A DNA stretch of 64,000 bases from NCBI RefSeq assembly GCF_000013225.1, contig NC_007776.1, forward strand, positions 825,277 to 889,276, given 5' to 3'. The stretch is from Synechococcus sp. JA-2-3B'a(2-13). Lineage in GTDB: Bacteria > Cyanobacteriota > Cyanobacteriia > Thermostichales > Thermostichaceae. The notes under the pieces are model-generated. The model had not been told where the DNA came from. It was given only the letters and a program-made list of their open reading frames with translations, and made no database searches. The position numbers and the translations under genes are program-made. How positions within the stretch are numbered: the first letter of the stretch is position 1; every line of letters starts with the position of its first letter. This document shows positions 35,984 through 43,756 of this stretch, piece after piece.

Positions 35984-36638
35984 ACTGCTGCTCGGCTCCG
36001 ACTACCACGGCAGCCCTCGGCTGATCCGGCAGGCCCTTGCCCATCTGCCGGAGGTGGATGCTTACATCAACTGTGGGGATTTCTGTTCCAAGGCCGGCAA
36101 ACCTTCCCGCAAGGCCACCCAGGGCTTTCATCCGGCAGCCCAAGCAGAGGTGGTTCATCTGCAATCCTTTTTGGCGGCAGTGGAGAGCCTGGGCAAACCC
36201 TGGCTCTTTTTACCTGGCAACCACGATCCAGCAGCTTCGGTTTTGAATTCGCTGGTTGGCTGTTGGGGGCGGGCCATCACCCAGTCCTGCTGCTTTGAGT
36301 GGCTGGGGTTACAGGTTTTGGCTGTGCCCTGGACTCCCCCCTGTGGTTGGAGCTGGTCTCTCACCTCCGCCCATTTGCAGGAGCTGCTCACCCTCTACAG
36401 TCAGCCCCCCCGGCCCATTGACCTGCTGCTCACCCACGCTCCGCCGCGAGGCTTTTTGGATGAAGGCGGGAAGTGGTATCACCGTCGCACACCCACCTTG
36501 CGCCCCCTTTTGGAACAGGTGCAGCCCCGCTACTACATCTGCGGACACATGCACTGGGATGGGGGCAAGGTAGAGCGATGGGGATCCACCCTGGTGATTA
36601 ACACAGCCCTGCACAACATGGTTCTCGAGATCCATTAG
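35973..36638 (+). CDS. Calcineurin-like metallophosphoesterase
   Basis: The ATG at 35973, overlapping the recJ stop by 11 bases, gives 221 residues. Metal-binding motifs are visible in order: LLLGSDYHG (D.H), INCGDFCS (GD), PGNHD (GNHD), LLLTHAPP (H) and ICGHMH (GH.H). The small size fits the YfcE/Rv-type phosphodiesterase group, whose substrate cannot be inferred. Overlap with recJ suggests co-translation, hinting at a role in nucleotide or DNA end metabolism. Confidence 0.88.
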   Translation: MGIKLLLGSDYHGSPRLIRQALAHLPEVDAYINCGDFCSKAGKPSRKATQGFHPAAQAEVVHLQSFLAAVESLGKPWLFLPGNHDPAASVLNSLVGCWGRAITQSCCFEWLGLQVLAVPWTPPCGWSWSLTSAHLQELLTLYSQPPRPIDLLLTHAPPRGFLDEGGKWYHRRTPTLRPLLEQVQPRYYICGHMHWDGGKVERWGSTLVINTALHNMVLEIH

Positions 36639-36696
36639 GCAGGAAGCCCTTGGACAGCCTTCCGCCTCCTCAGATTTCCACTCGTAGGAACCTTCC

Positions 36697-37308
36697 ATGA
36701 CCCGTCCTTTGATCTTGGCCAGCAGTAGCCCCGGCAAATGGCGCGAGTTCAATGCCTTTTTCCAGGCCCATGCCCCTGCTTGGGAGCTGCGCCGCATGCC
36801 CTCAGAAATTGAGGTGGAAGAAACCGGCACCACCTTTGCCGAAAATGCCCTTCTCAAAGCCAGAGCCGTGGCCAAGTCTCTGGGGGAGTGGGCCATTGCC
36901 GACGATTCCGGCCTAGCGGTAGAAGCCCTTGGCGGCGTCCCTGGGATCCGCTCGGCTCGCTATGCCCCCAACGATGCTGCCCGCATCGAGCGGTTGCTCA
37001 GGGAAATGGAAGGGATCCCAAATCGCCGAGCCACCTTTCACTGCGCCATCGCCCTGGTGGATCCCCAAGGTGTAGTGCATGCCCTGGTGGAAGGGGTATG
37101 CTCGGGAGAGATCTTGACCCAGCCGCGGGGAGAGGGGGGGTTTGGCTATGACCCCCTGTTTTGGGTGCCCGAAGTGGGGCTAACCTTTGCCGAGATGAGC
37201 CCAGCTCAAAAAGAGGCCATCGGCCACCGAGGCCGAGCCTTGCGCGCCTTGAAAGCGCAGTTGCCTCTCCTGGAGAAGCGTATGGGCTGGCTTGGATCCC
37301 AGGAATAG
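36697..37308 (+). CDS. rdgB: Inosine/xanthosine triphosphate pyrophosphatase (RdgB/HAM1)
   Basis: A 203-residue protein of the expected length. ILASSSPGKWREF is the N-terminal nucleotide loop (SxxxK pattern), ETGTTFAENALLKARA and IADDSGLAVEAL carry the catalytic acids, and GGFGYDPLFWVPE and SHRGRA-like GHRGRALRAL complete the signature. It hydrolyses dITP, ITP and XTP to keep non-canonical purines out of DNA and RNA. It follows the phosphoesterase by 58 bases on the same strand. Confidence 0.95.
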   Translation: MTRPLILASSSPGKWREFNAFFQAHAPAWELRRMPSEIEVEETGTTFAENALLKARAVAKSLGEWAIADDSGLAVEALGGVPGIRSARYAPNDAARIERLLREMEGIPNRRATFHCAIALVDPQGVVHALVEGVCSGEILTQPRGEGGFGYDPLFWVPEVGLTFAEMSPAQKEAIGHRGRALRALKAQLPLLEKRMGWLGSQE

Positions 37309-37419
37309 CATCCGATGTCCTGGCTGGGGAGCTGCTAGCATACAATAGTCCCTTCCCTTCGGGGGAGTGAAATTGAAAGCCGTCTTGCCTTGGCAGCTGA
37401 GGGGAGCGCTCGAAGAACT

Positions 37420-38664
37420 ATGGGTTTTTCTGAGTTTGAGGATCAAGATCCCATTGCAGCAGCGGAACGGACTGCTGCCCCCGATCCCAGCCGCCATTCC
37501 CCGGATTCTGCCGGTGAGGAAGCCGCGATCTCCTCGGTTGCAAACTCTGGTGAAGGAAGGGAGCGGCAAGGTCGTCGTTCTCCACCCCCTTTGCCGGAAG
37601 AGGGCTCAACCTTTGCAGGCGCAGAAGATTGGCTGGACGTTCGCGGTAGCGGGACGGAGTCCTTGGAGAATGGGCGGGATAGCTACAGGGAGTCCGCGCA
37701 AGGGGCCACTTCTCGCCCTTCCAACCGCTCCCCCCAGACTGGCCGAGACGAGGGGTCTCGTGTTGACAGCGAAAAGGGGGGGCAGAAAGCCGCTGCAGGA
37801 GGAGCTGGTGAGCGCCCTGGGCAAGCGCTAGTTCCCCGCCGTTCTGTCTCCAGCAACCGCAGCTACGACGGATCCGCCCGTTCCTCTGCCTTTCGCGGTA
37901 GCGGGACGGAGTCCTTTGCTGGCCGCTCGCGTAAGCGGGACGGAGTCCTTGGGGAATCCGGCTACCGCAGTGACTACAGCCGTTCCGCTCCTTATGGCTA
38001 CACCTCCAGCTATGTTGGCGGTGGGGGATATGGCGGTGGTGGGCGAGGCGGCAGCTCCAGCGGGGGGGTCTCCTCCTCCGATCTGACGATCCTGCTGGTG
38101 GTGGCCCTGCTGGCCTTCTTCGGGGGATTCGCTATCCGCAACATCTTCGCCGAGTCGGGCGGCTTTGACGATGAGCGCCCCATCCGCGCTGCCAATGTGC
38201 CCGCAGCCTTTCGCGATTTTTGCTTTGCCTATAACGGCACTGCCTCCTTTACTGTGGTGCAACTGACCAGCGTTTCTGCTCTGACCATGGCCTCAGTGCC
38301 CGTTTACAAGATGGATACTTGCACCATCCCCGTCAGCCAAACGGCCAATGCCCTCCAAGCTTTGGGCATCCGCGGCCGGGCCAACACCTTGGGCCCCCAG
38401 CTGGGGGGATCCAACCTCACCCTGATCCAGCTCCCCTTGGCCAGCAGCTTGGCGCGCGCCGTGTACAGCCAGTTTCCTGGCTTGGCTACTCAGGGCAACG
38501 AGGCGCAGGTTTTGTCCCAACTGGAAGCCACCATCAACAACGCCCTGCGCTCCAACATCGAAGGGTTAGCCCTGCAAAGCCTGGAGCCCACCAACATCCC
38601 CGACGTCTACGTGATGGTGCCGGGGCACTCCTTTAATTTGCAGCCCCAACTCAACCTGCGCTAA
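37420..38664 (+). CDS. Hypothetical membrane protein with repeat-bearing low-complexity N-terminus
   Basis: The ATG at 37420 gives 414 residues. The first 200 are Ser/Gly/Arg-rich and disordered and contain three copies of the dispersed element: two encode RGSGTES and one, in another frame, RKRDGVLG. A Gly-rich stretch (YVGGGGYGGGGRGGSSSGG) precedes one membrane helix (LTILLVVALLAFFGGFAI). The remaining 180 residues are an apparently folded domain with FCFAYNGTASFTVVQL, a YKMDTCTIPVSQTANAL segment and IPDVYVMVPGHSF. It is not recognised; probably a cyanobacterial envelope protein. Confidence 0.65.
   Translation: MGFSEFEDQDPIAAAERTAAPDPSRHSPDSAGEEAAISSVANSGEGRERQGRRSPPPLPEEGSTFAGAEDWLDVRGSGTESLENGRDSYRESAQGATSRPSNRSPQTGRDEGSRVDSEKGGQKAAAGGAGERPGQALVPRRSVSSNRSYDGSARSSAFRGSGTESFAGRSRKRDGVLGESGYRSDYSRSAPYGYTSSYVGGGGYGGGGRGGSSSGGVSSSDLTILLVVALLAFFGGFAIRNIFAESGGFDDERPIRAANVPAAFRDFCFAYNGTASFTVVQLTSVSALTMASVPVYKMDTCTIPVSQTANALQALGIRGRANTLGPQLGGSNLTLIQLPLASSLARAVYSQFPGLATQGNEAQVLSQLEATINNALRSNIEGLALQSLEPTNIPDVYVMVPGHSFNLQPQLNLR
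37641..37664 (-). repeat. Dispersed 24-base double-hairpin element, GGAC variant
   Basis: Minus-strand AAGGAC-TCC-GTCC followed by CGCTACCGCGA; codes for RGSGTESL on the plus strand. Confidence 0.8.
37893..37916 (-). repeat. Dispersed 24-base double-hairpin element, GGAC variant
   Basis: Same sequence as the copy at 37641; codes for RGSGTESF. Confidence 0.8.
37927..37950 (-). repeat. Dispersed 24-base double-hairpin element, GGAC variant
   Basis: AAGGAC-TCC-GTCC followed by CGCTTACGCGA; ten bases after the previous copy and in a different reading frame (RKRDGVLG). Confidence 0.8.
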
Positions 38665-38686
38665 CCCTCCTGCAGAGGACGACGGT

Positions 38687-39307
38687 GTGTTCATCACCCT
38701 AGAAGGCGGGGAAGGGGTGGGCAAAACCACCCAACAGGCCCTCTTGGTTGAGCGGCTGCGCCAAGAAGGCTACGCTTGCCTGTGTACCCGCGAGCCGGGG
38801 GGCACGGCGCTGGGCAAAACGCTGCGGGAGCTGTTGCTGCACGGGGATCCCTTTAGTCCTCTGGCGGAGTTGCTCCTGTACGCGGCGGATCGGGCTGAAC
38901 ACGTGAGCAAAGTCATCGCGCCGGCTCTGGCGGCAGGGCAGGTGGTGGTTTGTGACCGCTTTACCGATTCCACCCTGGCCTACCAGGGCTACGGTCGGGG
39001 GCTGGACTTGGAGAAGATCCGCCAGCTCAACCACTTAGCCACCGGCGGGTTGCAGCCGCACCTCACCCTGTGGCTGGATCTTCCACCAGAGGTGGGACTG
39101 GCGCGGGCAAAGGCTCGCGACAGGCTTGAACAAGAACGCCTGGAGTTCCACCGCCGCGTCTACCAAGGGTTCCAGGCTCTGGCTGCCGCCGAACCACAGC
39201 GGATTGTCCGCATTTCAGCCCAGGGATCCCCCGCAGAGGTGGCTGCCCGCCTCTGGTCAGTGGTCGAACCCCGCCTACCACTTGCGACAGCAGGCCGGGA
39301 GCCCTAG
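38687..39307 (+). CDS. tmk: Thymidylate kinase
   Basis: A 206-residue protein from a GTG with an AGAGGA purine tract upstream. FITLEGGEGVGKTTQ is the P-loop, TREPGGTALG the DRE-region equivalent, VVCDRFTDSTLAYQGYGRG the dTMP-binding DRY/F motif, and LDLPPEVGLARAKARDR the LID. It phosphorylates dTMP to dTDP. The gene follows the repeat-bearing membrane protein by 22 bases. Confidence 0.96.
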   Translation: MFITLEGGEGVGKTTQQALLVERLRQEGYACLCTREPGGTALGKTLRELLLHGDPFSPLAELLLYAADRAEHVSKVIAPALAAGQVVVCDRFTDSTLAYQGYGRGLDLEKIRQLNHLATGGLQPHLTLWLDLPPEVGLARAKARDRLEQERLEFHRRVYQGFQALAAAEPQRIVRISAQGSPAEVAARLWSVVEPRLPLATAGREP

Positions 39308-39783
39308 ACTGATACATTTACGCTGAACATTGCTGAACATCACTGTTCAACTATGCAGCGATAGCATTCTGTTTGTTTCCAAACAGAATGGCGGTATCCC
39401 GCAAAGCTTTGAGTAGAATACCCAAGGCGCAGTTTCTGTGTCGTCTTACTACCAATTTTCTGCTTTGCTTTGGCTACCATGTTGGCAGACTCGAAAGTAA
39501 ACAGAAAGATCAACTGGTAGTAATCCGTACTGAACATATTATACATTATTTTCAGTATAGTTGAGCTTATTATTGACTAGAGTCATGCTCTGTTCCGCTG
39601 ACGGGAATGGCGCGACAGGCCAAAGCTCGCGACAGTTTCCCTGGCCACAGCCTGCTCGGTTTACCAAGGTTAAGATTAGGTTAAAAAGGAAGAGGCGGGG
39701 GTAACCTCAAGCTAGGCTGAATGACCTATGTGAAAAGAGCCTGCTGCCCTCTTGGTTCTCGTTTTGGGTAGAGGAGACTGGCT
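39308..39783. other. AT-rich intergenic island, possible MITE or IS remnant
   Basis: No convincing gene. The segment is visibly richer in A/T than its surroundings. It has a perfect 11-base-stem hairpin at 39365-39390 (CATTCTGTTTG, loop TTTC), the word CTGAACAT three times, and imperfect inverted ends: GTTCAACTATGC at 39345-39356 against GCTCAACTATAC read on the minus strand from 39566. Overlapping open frames of 63 and 68 codons lie on opposite strands inside it; neither shows a domain. Confidence 0.4.
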
Positions 39784-40761
39784 GTGGACGCTGTTGCTGC
39801 TGAGCTGAAAACCGATCGCGTCAGCGGGACGGAGTCCTTGCACTTGACCTTGCCCTCATCTGCGCCCTTGCCAACCGTGGCCGCCTGGGCCCACCAGCTG
39901 TTGAGCCAGCAATGGCAGCGGCTGCAGAAACACGTAAAGCGAGTTCTGACCCAGCATCCAGAAGCGGCAGAGTCTCTGCACCAAATCCGGGTGACCCTGC
40001 GCCGTATTGGCACCTGGGTGCAGGTATTTCAGGGATCCGTCCGGCTGCCCAAGCCTCTCAAGCCCAAACGCCTGCAAAAGCTGGCCAGTGCTTTGGGCAA
40101 GCAGCGGGATCTGGACGTGCTGCTGGAAATCCTGCAGGAACCTTGTTGGGAAGGGATCCCGGCAGCCCAGCAGGCAGAACTGGAGAAGCTAAAACAAGAT
40201 CTGCAGCAACGTCGAACCCAAGCCGAGAAACGCTCCCGCCGCATTCTTGAAGATGCTGACTTCCTGGCGTTTCAAGCTGCCTGCGAGCAGTGGCTGGCTC
40301 ACCCCCGCTATAAGCCCCAGGCGGAGCTGCCTTTGCCGGAAAGCTTGCCCCACTTGCTGACTCCTCTGCTGGCCCAGTGGCTGCTGCAGCCAGGCTGGCG
40401 GATCCCTGCTTTCCCCGCAACGGAAGCCCAAGCTGAGCAACTGCACGAGCTGCGCAAGGCCACCAAACGGCTGCGCTATCAGGTGGAGTTTTTTGCGCCC
40501 TTTTACGGGGAAACCATGCAAGATTGGATAGCAACCCTGAAGTGCTTGCAGGATCAACTGGGCCGCTTTAACGATTTGCAGGTTTTGCAAGGCGAGCTGC
40601 CTGCAGACTCAGACCTACAAACCCTTCTCCAGGAACAACAAAAACTAGCCCTCCAGGAGTGGCCTGAGCACCAACAGCGCTGCCTGGCCTCTGCCGAGCA
40701 GCACCGGCTTTACTCTAATCTTTTCTCTGTTTCCAATTTCTTTCCAACCGGGGATCCCTAA
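39784..40761 (+). CDS. CHAD domain protein
   Basis: A 325-residue all-helical protein from a GTG. The CHAD signature is present twice: LHQIRVTLRRIGTWVQVF (about 66-83) and LHELRKATKRLRYQVEFF (about 221-238), the basic helices whose His/Arg/Lys residues bind polyphosphate. It lies upstream of the CRISPR array in the opposite direction. Two oddities: a dispersed element encodes RVSGTESL near residue 14, and the last 11 residues (SVSNFFPTGDP) are encoded by a degenerate copy of the CRISPR repeat, so the natural C-terminus was probably replaced when the array end formed. Confidence 0.85.
   Translation: MDAVAAELKTDRVSGTESLHLTLPSSAPLPTVAAWAHQLLSQQWQRLQKHVKRVLTQHPEAAESLHQIRVTLRRIGTWVQVFQGSVRLPKPLKPKRLQKLASALGKQRDLDVLLEILQEPCWEGIPAAQQAELEKLKQDLQQRRTQAEKRSRRILEDADFLAFQAACEQWLAHPRYKPQAELPLPESLPHLLTPLLAQWLLQPGWRIPAFPATEAQAEQLHELRKATKRLRYQVEFFAPFYGETMQDWIATLKCLQDQLGRFNDLQVLQGELPADSDLQTLLQEQQKLALQEWPEHQQRCLASAEQHRLYSNLFSVSNFFPTGDP
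39816..39839 (-). repeat. Dispersed 24-base double-hairpin element, GGAC variant
   Basis: Minus-strand AAGGAC-TCC-GTCC followed by CGCTGACGCGA, in the first codons of the CHAD gene. Confidence 0.8.
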
Positions 40762-41909
40762 GTTTCCAATTCTATAGATCCCCCCGAAGGAAAAACCCCG
40801 CCTTATTGGCGGGGGATTTTTTGTGGCTATAGGGTTTCCAATTTCTAGGGATCCCCCCGAAGGGGGAACAGCTTCGATCCAGCTCACGAGAGCGAGGATA
40901 CGAGCAACATGTTTCCAATTTCTAGGGATCCCCCCGAAGGGGGAACGGAGTTGGAATGGCAACGCAGGCTAGCAGGGTGTCAAGTTTCCAATTTCTAGGG
41001 ATCCCCCCGAAGGGGGAACGGAGTTGGAATGGCAACGCAGGCTAGCAGGGTGTCAAGTTTCCAATTTCTAGGGATCCCCCCGAAGGGGGAACACATATTG
41101 GCGGCAGGGCTTGCCGACCTTAATGGGCAGCGTTTCCAATTTCTAGGGATCCCCCCGAAGGGGGAACGATATAGGCATGATTTCTTCCTAAGATAGGAAA
41201 GTTTCCAATTTCTAGGGATCCCCCCGAAGGGGGAACGTTCCATATCAACTCCTCCCTTATCGGGGAATAAAGAACAGTTTCCAATTTCTAGGGATCCCCC
41301 CGAAGGGGGAACACCCAGCGTTACAGGCCTTTTCCACGGCTGCTGCCGCTGTTTCCAATTTCTAGGGATCCCCCCGAAGGGGGAACATGGTACTGGCAAA
41401 CCTGGAACGGTTTGCCAATCAAGTTTCCAATTTCTAGGGATCCCCCCGAAGGGGGAACCCAAGCGAAAGGTGCCGAGGAACTCTCAGAAGTGGACGTTTC
41501 CAATTTCTAGGGATCCCCCCGAAGGGGGAACCTACCAACCTGGGTACCCGCGCTCCCGGAGACTCAACCGTGTTTCCAATTTCTAGGGATCCCCCCGAAG
41601 GGGGAACTCGGTGTACCAGGTCACAATTTTCCGTCACCTAGAAAGTTTCCAATTTCTAGGGATCCCCCCGAAGGGGGAACGGTCAGCTGGATAGAAGCTG
41701 GCCGGTTCATCCGATCTCGTTTCCAATTTCTAGGGATCCCCCCGAAGGGGGAACTTAATCGTCTACACTACATGATCCGGCTCCTCGTCACCGCACGGCA
41801 GTTTCCAATTTCTAGGGATCCCCCCAAAGGGGGAACGGGGGAGGTTGGTTGGGAGGTTGGTGGGAGTTAGACTGTTTCCAATTTCTAGGGATCCCCCCGA
41901 AGGGGGAAC
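40762..41909 (-). CRISPR. CRISPR array, 36-base repeats, 15 full copies plus a degenerate terminal copy
   Basis: In plus orientation each repeat starts GTTTCCAATTTC and ends GGGGGAAC. Read on the minus strand it ends ATTGGAAAC, like the 3' handle of type III repeats, so the array is taken to be transcribed on the minus strand from a leader at 41910-42160. Full repeats start at 40834, 40911, 40984, 41057, 41132, 41201, 41277, 41351, 41423, 41496, 41572, 41645, 41719, 41801 and 41874; the 14 spacers are 33-46 bases. Each repeat RNA can form five C-G pairs closed by a UUCG tetraloop. The repeat at 41801 has A for G in the loop region. Spacers 40947-40983 and 41020-41056 are identical. Distal copies at 40762 and 40729 are degenerate. 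Confidence 0.98.
40791..40822. terminator. Bidirectional intrinsic terminator at the distal end of the CRISPR array
   Basis: Stem CCCCGCC / GGCGGGG with loop TTATT, followed by GATTTTTT on the plus strand and preceded by AAAAA, which gives a U-run on the minus strand. It sits between a degenerate repeat (40762) and the first full repeat (40834) and can end both the CHAD mRNA and the array transcript. Confidence 0.85.
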
Positions 41910-42160
41910 TCTACCCCTATTAAACCCAAGCAGGGCAAGGAATGCAAGACCCATTTGCGAGGGGGTCGGTCGAAGAGGGCAAAGAAGAGCTTGGGAGAGG
42001 GGGGTGAGAGGCCTGAAAGCCTTGTGGCGCAAGGCATCGAGCGGGTCAACGAAAGAATCGGCCTTTGCGGGTTTTGGCGAGGCGCTCGCAAAAGCGTTGA
42101 TACCGTTTTTGTGTGCTTTTGAGAACATCAAGTACTGAAGTGGGTGGAGAGTTGCTTGAG
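41910..42160 (-). promoter_or_regulatory. CRISPR leader
   Basis: The 251 bases between cas2 and the leader-proximal repeat carry no gene and, by position and orientation, are the leader holding the array promoter and the integration site. Unlike many leaders it is not AT-rich. The plus strand has purine-rich runs. No promoter boxes could be assigned with confidence. Confidence 0.6.
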
Positions 42161-42439
42161 CTAGACAACGATCGAGTGGGGGGGTGCAGTTAAGGGGGGC
42201 CCACCCCAGATTTCCACTTGGTCAAGGGCGTGGCTGGTGAGGGGATAGAAGCGGACGCTGTCTTCATCGGGCTTGACCCTTTTCCGGAGCCGTAGCTTGA
42301 GCTCCTCGAACTTGTCTTTGTCGAGGACACACTCGAACACGCTGTATTGCACGCGCTTGCCGTAGCCTTCTAGCAGGTCGGCAATTTTCTTGCGGCGCTT
42401 ATCACAAGGGGTGTCGTAGGTAACGACATAAAGAAACAT
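42161..42439 (-). CDS. cas2: CRISPR adaptation protein Cas2
   Basis: A 92-residue protein beginning FLYVVTYDTPCDKRRKKIA, with the conserved Asp at the end of strand 1, then YGKRVQYSVFECVLD, the standard Cas2 ferredoxin-fold wording. Its ATG overlaps the cas1 stop as TGATG. Cas2 dimers bridge two Cas1 dimers for spacer integration. It is the last gene before the leader. Confidence 0.96.
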   Translation of the reverse strand: MFLYVVTYDTPCDKRRKKIADLLEGYGKRVQYSVFECVLDKDKFEELKLRLRKRVKPDEDSVRFYPLTSHALDQVEIWGGPPLTAPPHSIVV

Positions 42440-43428
42440 CAGCGAATCCGGTAAGGCTGATACAGGTCTTGAGGATTATAGACAGAATGCTTAAATTTCT
42501 TAACCTGCTGCGTCAGCAAATCCCAGCGGGGTTGATCCCCATCGGGGGTTTGGATGGATCCCTCCATTCTTTGGATGAAAGCTGTAAGGTACTTTTTCCT
42601 GCCACTATCACTTAGAAAACAGCCACCATCGCGATACTCAAAGTCTTCTTCGATGTTCAAAATGCCCTTGTTGATCAGCCAGAGGACTATTGAATCTACA
42701 ATAGGCGCCCGAAATTCTTCCAGTAAGTCCGAAACCAGAGCAGCATGGCGTTCACTGCTAGCGTGCAAGCAACCCTGATAGGGATCCAAATCTTGCAGCT
42801 CAATCAGGGTTAATAGATGGTTCCAGAGCACCATGTAGCCAAAGCTGAGCATGGCATTAACCGGGTTAGTGGGCGGCTGTCGAGTGCGGTTAAGCAAAAC
42901 AAAGCCCCTTTGCTGAAGGCAATTTCCCAATTCCGGGAAATACAGAGCCGCAGCCGCTCCTTCAATGCCCCGCAATTGATCTAGAGACTTGGCCTCAAGA
43001 GCTTGAGCAGCCAAATGTTCCAGACTGCGCAGGGTCAGATCCCCTGTTTCAGTGGGGCGTTGCCTGAGCTGCCTCATCAGCAGCACCCGGCTATTGAGCA
43101 GCTTGGCTCGCACCATCTGGACTGCCGTTTGCAATCGCCATTCTTCAGGGAGCGCTTGTTGCAAATGAGCTAAGCGGCGGTACCCCCTCTCTATAGGAAC
43201 AAGGCGACCATAGCAATAGCCTAGCCGGGAGAGATAGGCAATAGGAATATTCCGCCTCAGGCACGCTCTCACTACGTCTGTGGTGACCTGGGATCGGCCA
43301 AAGATTAAAATTTGCTCCAGCAAGGGTAGAGGCACCTCCTGCAAGAGCGACTCGCCCAAATAGACCATTACGAACTCTTGCTTAAGGCTTAGCCTACACC
43401 CCTGCTGAGAGACATATAAAGTTCGCAT
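42439..43428 (-). CDS. cas1: CRISPR integrase Cas1
   Basis: A 329-residue protein. The N-terminal beta domain starts MRTLYVSQQGCRLSL; the catalytic helical domain has Glu156 (LRGIEGAAAALYF), His222 (GCLHASSERHAAL) and Glu237 (DLLEEFRAPIVD) as metal ligands. The start overlaps the upstream stop as TAATG. It is not fused to a reverse transcriptase, so spacers are expected to come from DNA. A full adaptation module beside a cmr operon suggests the array is, or was recently, active. Confidence 0.96.
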   Translation of the reverse strand: MRTLYVSQQGCRLSLKQEFVMVYLGESLLQEVPLPLLEQILIFGRSQVTTDVVRACLRRNIPIAYLSRLGYCYGRLVPIERGYRRLAHLQQALPEEWRLQTAVQMVRAKLLNSRVLLMRQLRQRPTETGDLTLRSLEHLAAQALEAKSLDQLRGIEGAAAALYFPELGNCLQQRGFVLLNRTRQPPTNPVNAMLSFGYMVLWNHLLTLIELQDLDPYQGCLHASSERHAALVSDLLEEFRAPIVDSIVLWLINKGILNIEEDFEYRDGGCFLSDSGRKKYLTAFIQRMEGSIQTPDGDQPRWDLLTQQVKKFKHSVYNPQDLYQPYRIR

Positions 43429-43727
43429 TATTCGTCATGACGACGCAGATCTTCAGCGCCTCGCCTCTGATCTATGGCATTGCCGGGTTTAGAGCGGCCA
43501 CGCTCCGGTAAAATCTCCACATCAATTTCAGGACTTGACAAGAAACCCATCACGATCTCTGCCAGACTGCCCGAAAAGAAGCTGGCAATCGCGACAAGAA
43601 CGGTATTGGTAATCACGGCTGCCAATCCCAAAGGAGCAATTAGCAGGATGGCCAGCGTGATCGAGCCGTTGACCACAGCTGTAACAAGGTTTCTAAGAAC
43701 TTTGGCATTGATCCTCTTTTTGGACAT
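43428..43727 (-). CDS. Small membrane protein of the Csx18 type
   Basis: 99 residues from the ATG at 43727, six bases after a GGAGG ribosome site. Two hydrophobic segments (SITLAILLIAPLGLAAVI and TVLVAIASFFSGSLAEIVMG) flank a short turn, and the C-terminus is charged and Arg-rich. Size, the IAPLGLAAVI text and position between the effector genes and cas1 match Csx18, a membrane protein associated with type III loci, as I remember the family. Its function is not established. The stop overlaps the cas1 ATG, which ties it to the adaptation module. Confidence 0.55.
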   Translation of the reverse strand: MSKKRINAKVLRNLVTAVVNGSITLAILLIAPLGLAAVITNTVLVAIASFFSGSLAEIVMGFLSSPEIDVEILPERGRSKPGNAIDQRRGAEDLRRHDE

Positions 43728-43756
43728 TTTATTCCTCCAGAGATTCTCCAAGATCT

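Noticed and set aside
39340-39564. Two overlapping small frames on opposite strands in the AT-rich island
   Set aside because: No domain and no ribosome site; more likely part of a MITE or degraded insertion sequence.
40995-41637. Minus-strand open frames with repeated SPFGGIPRNWK text
   Set aside because: Translations of the CRISPR repeats, not proteins.
41763-42138. Open frames across the CRISPR leader and last repeats
   Set aside because: They are made of repeat and leader sequence (peptides such as VPPSGGSLEIGN come from the repeat itself).
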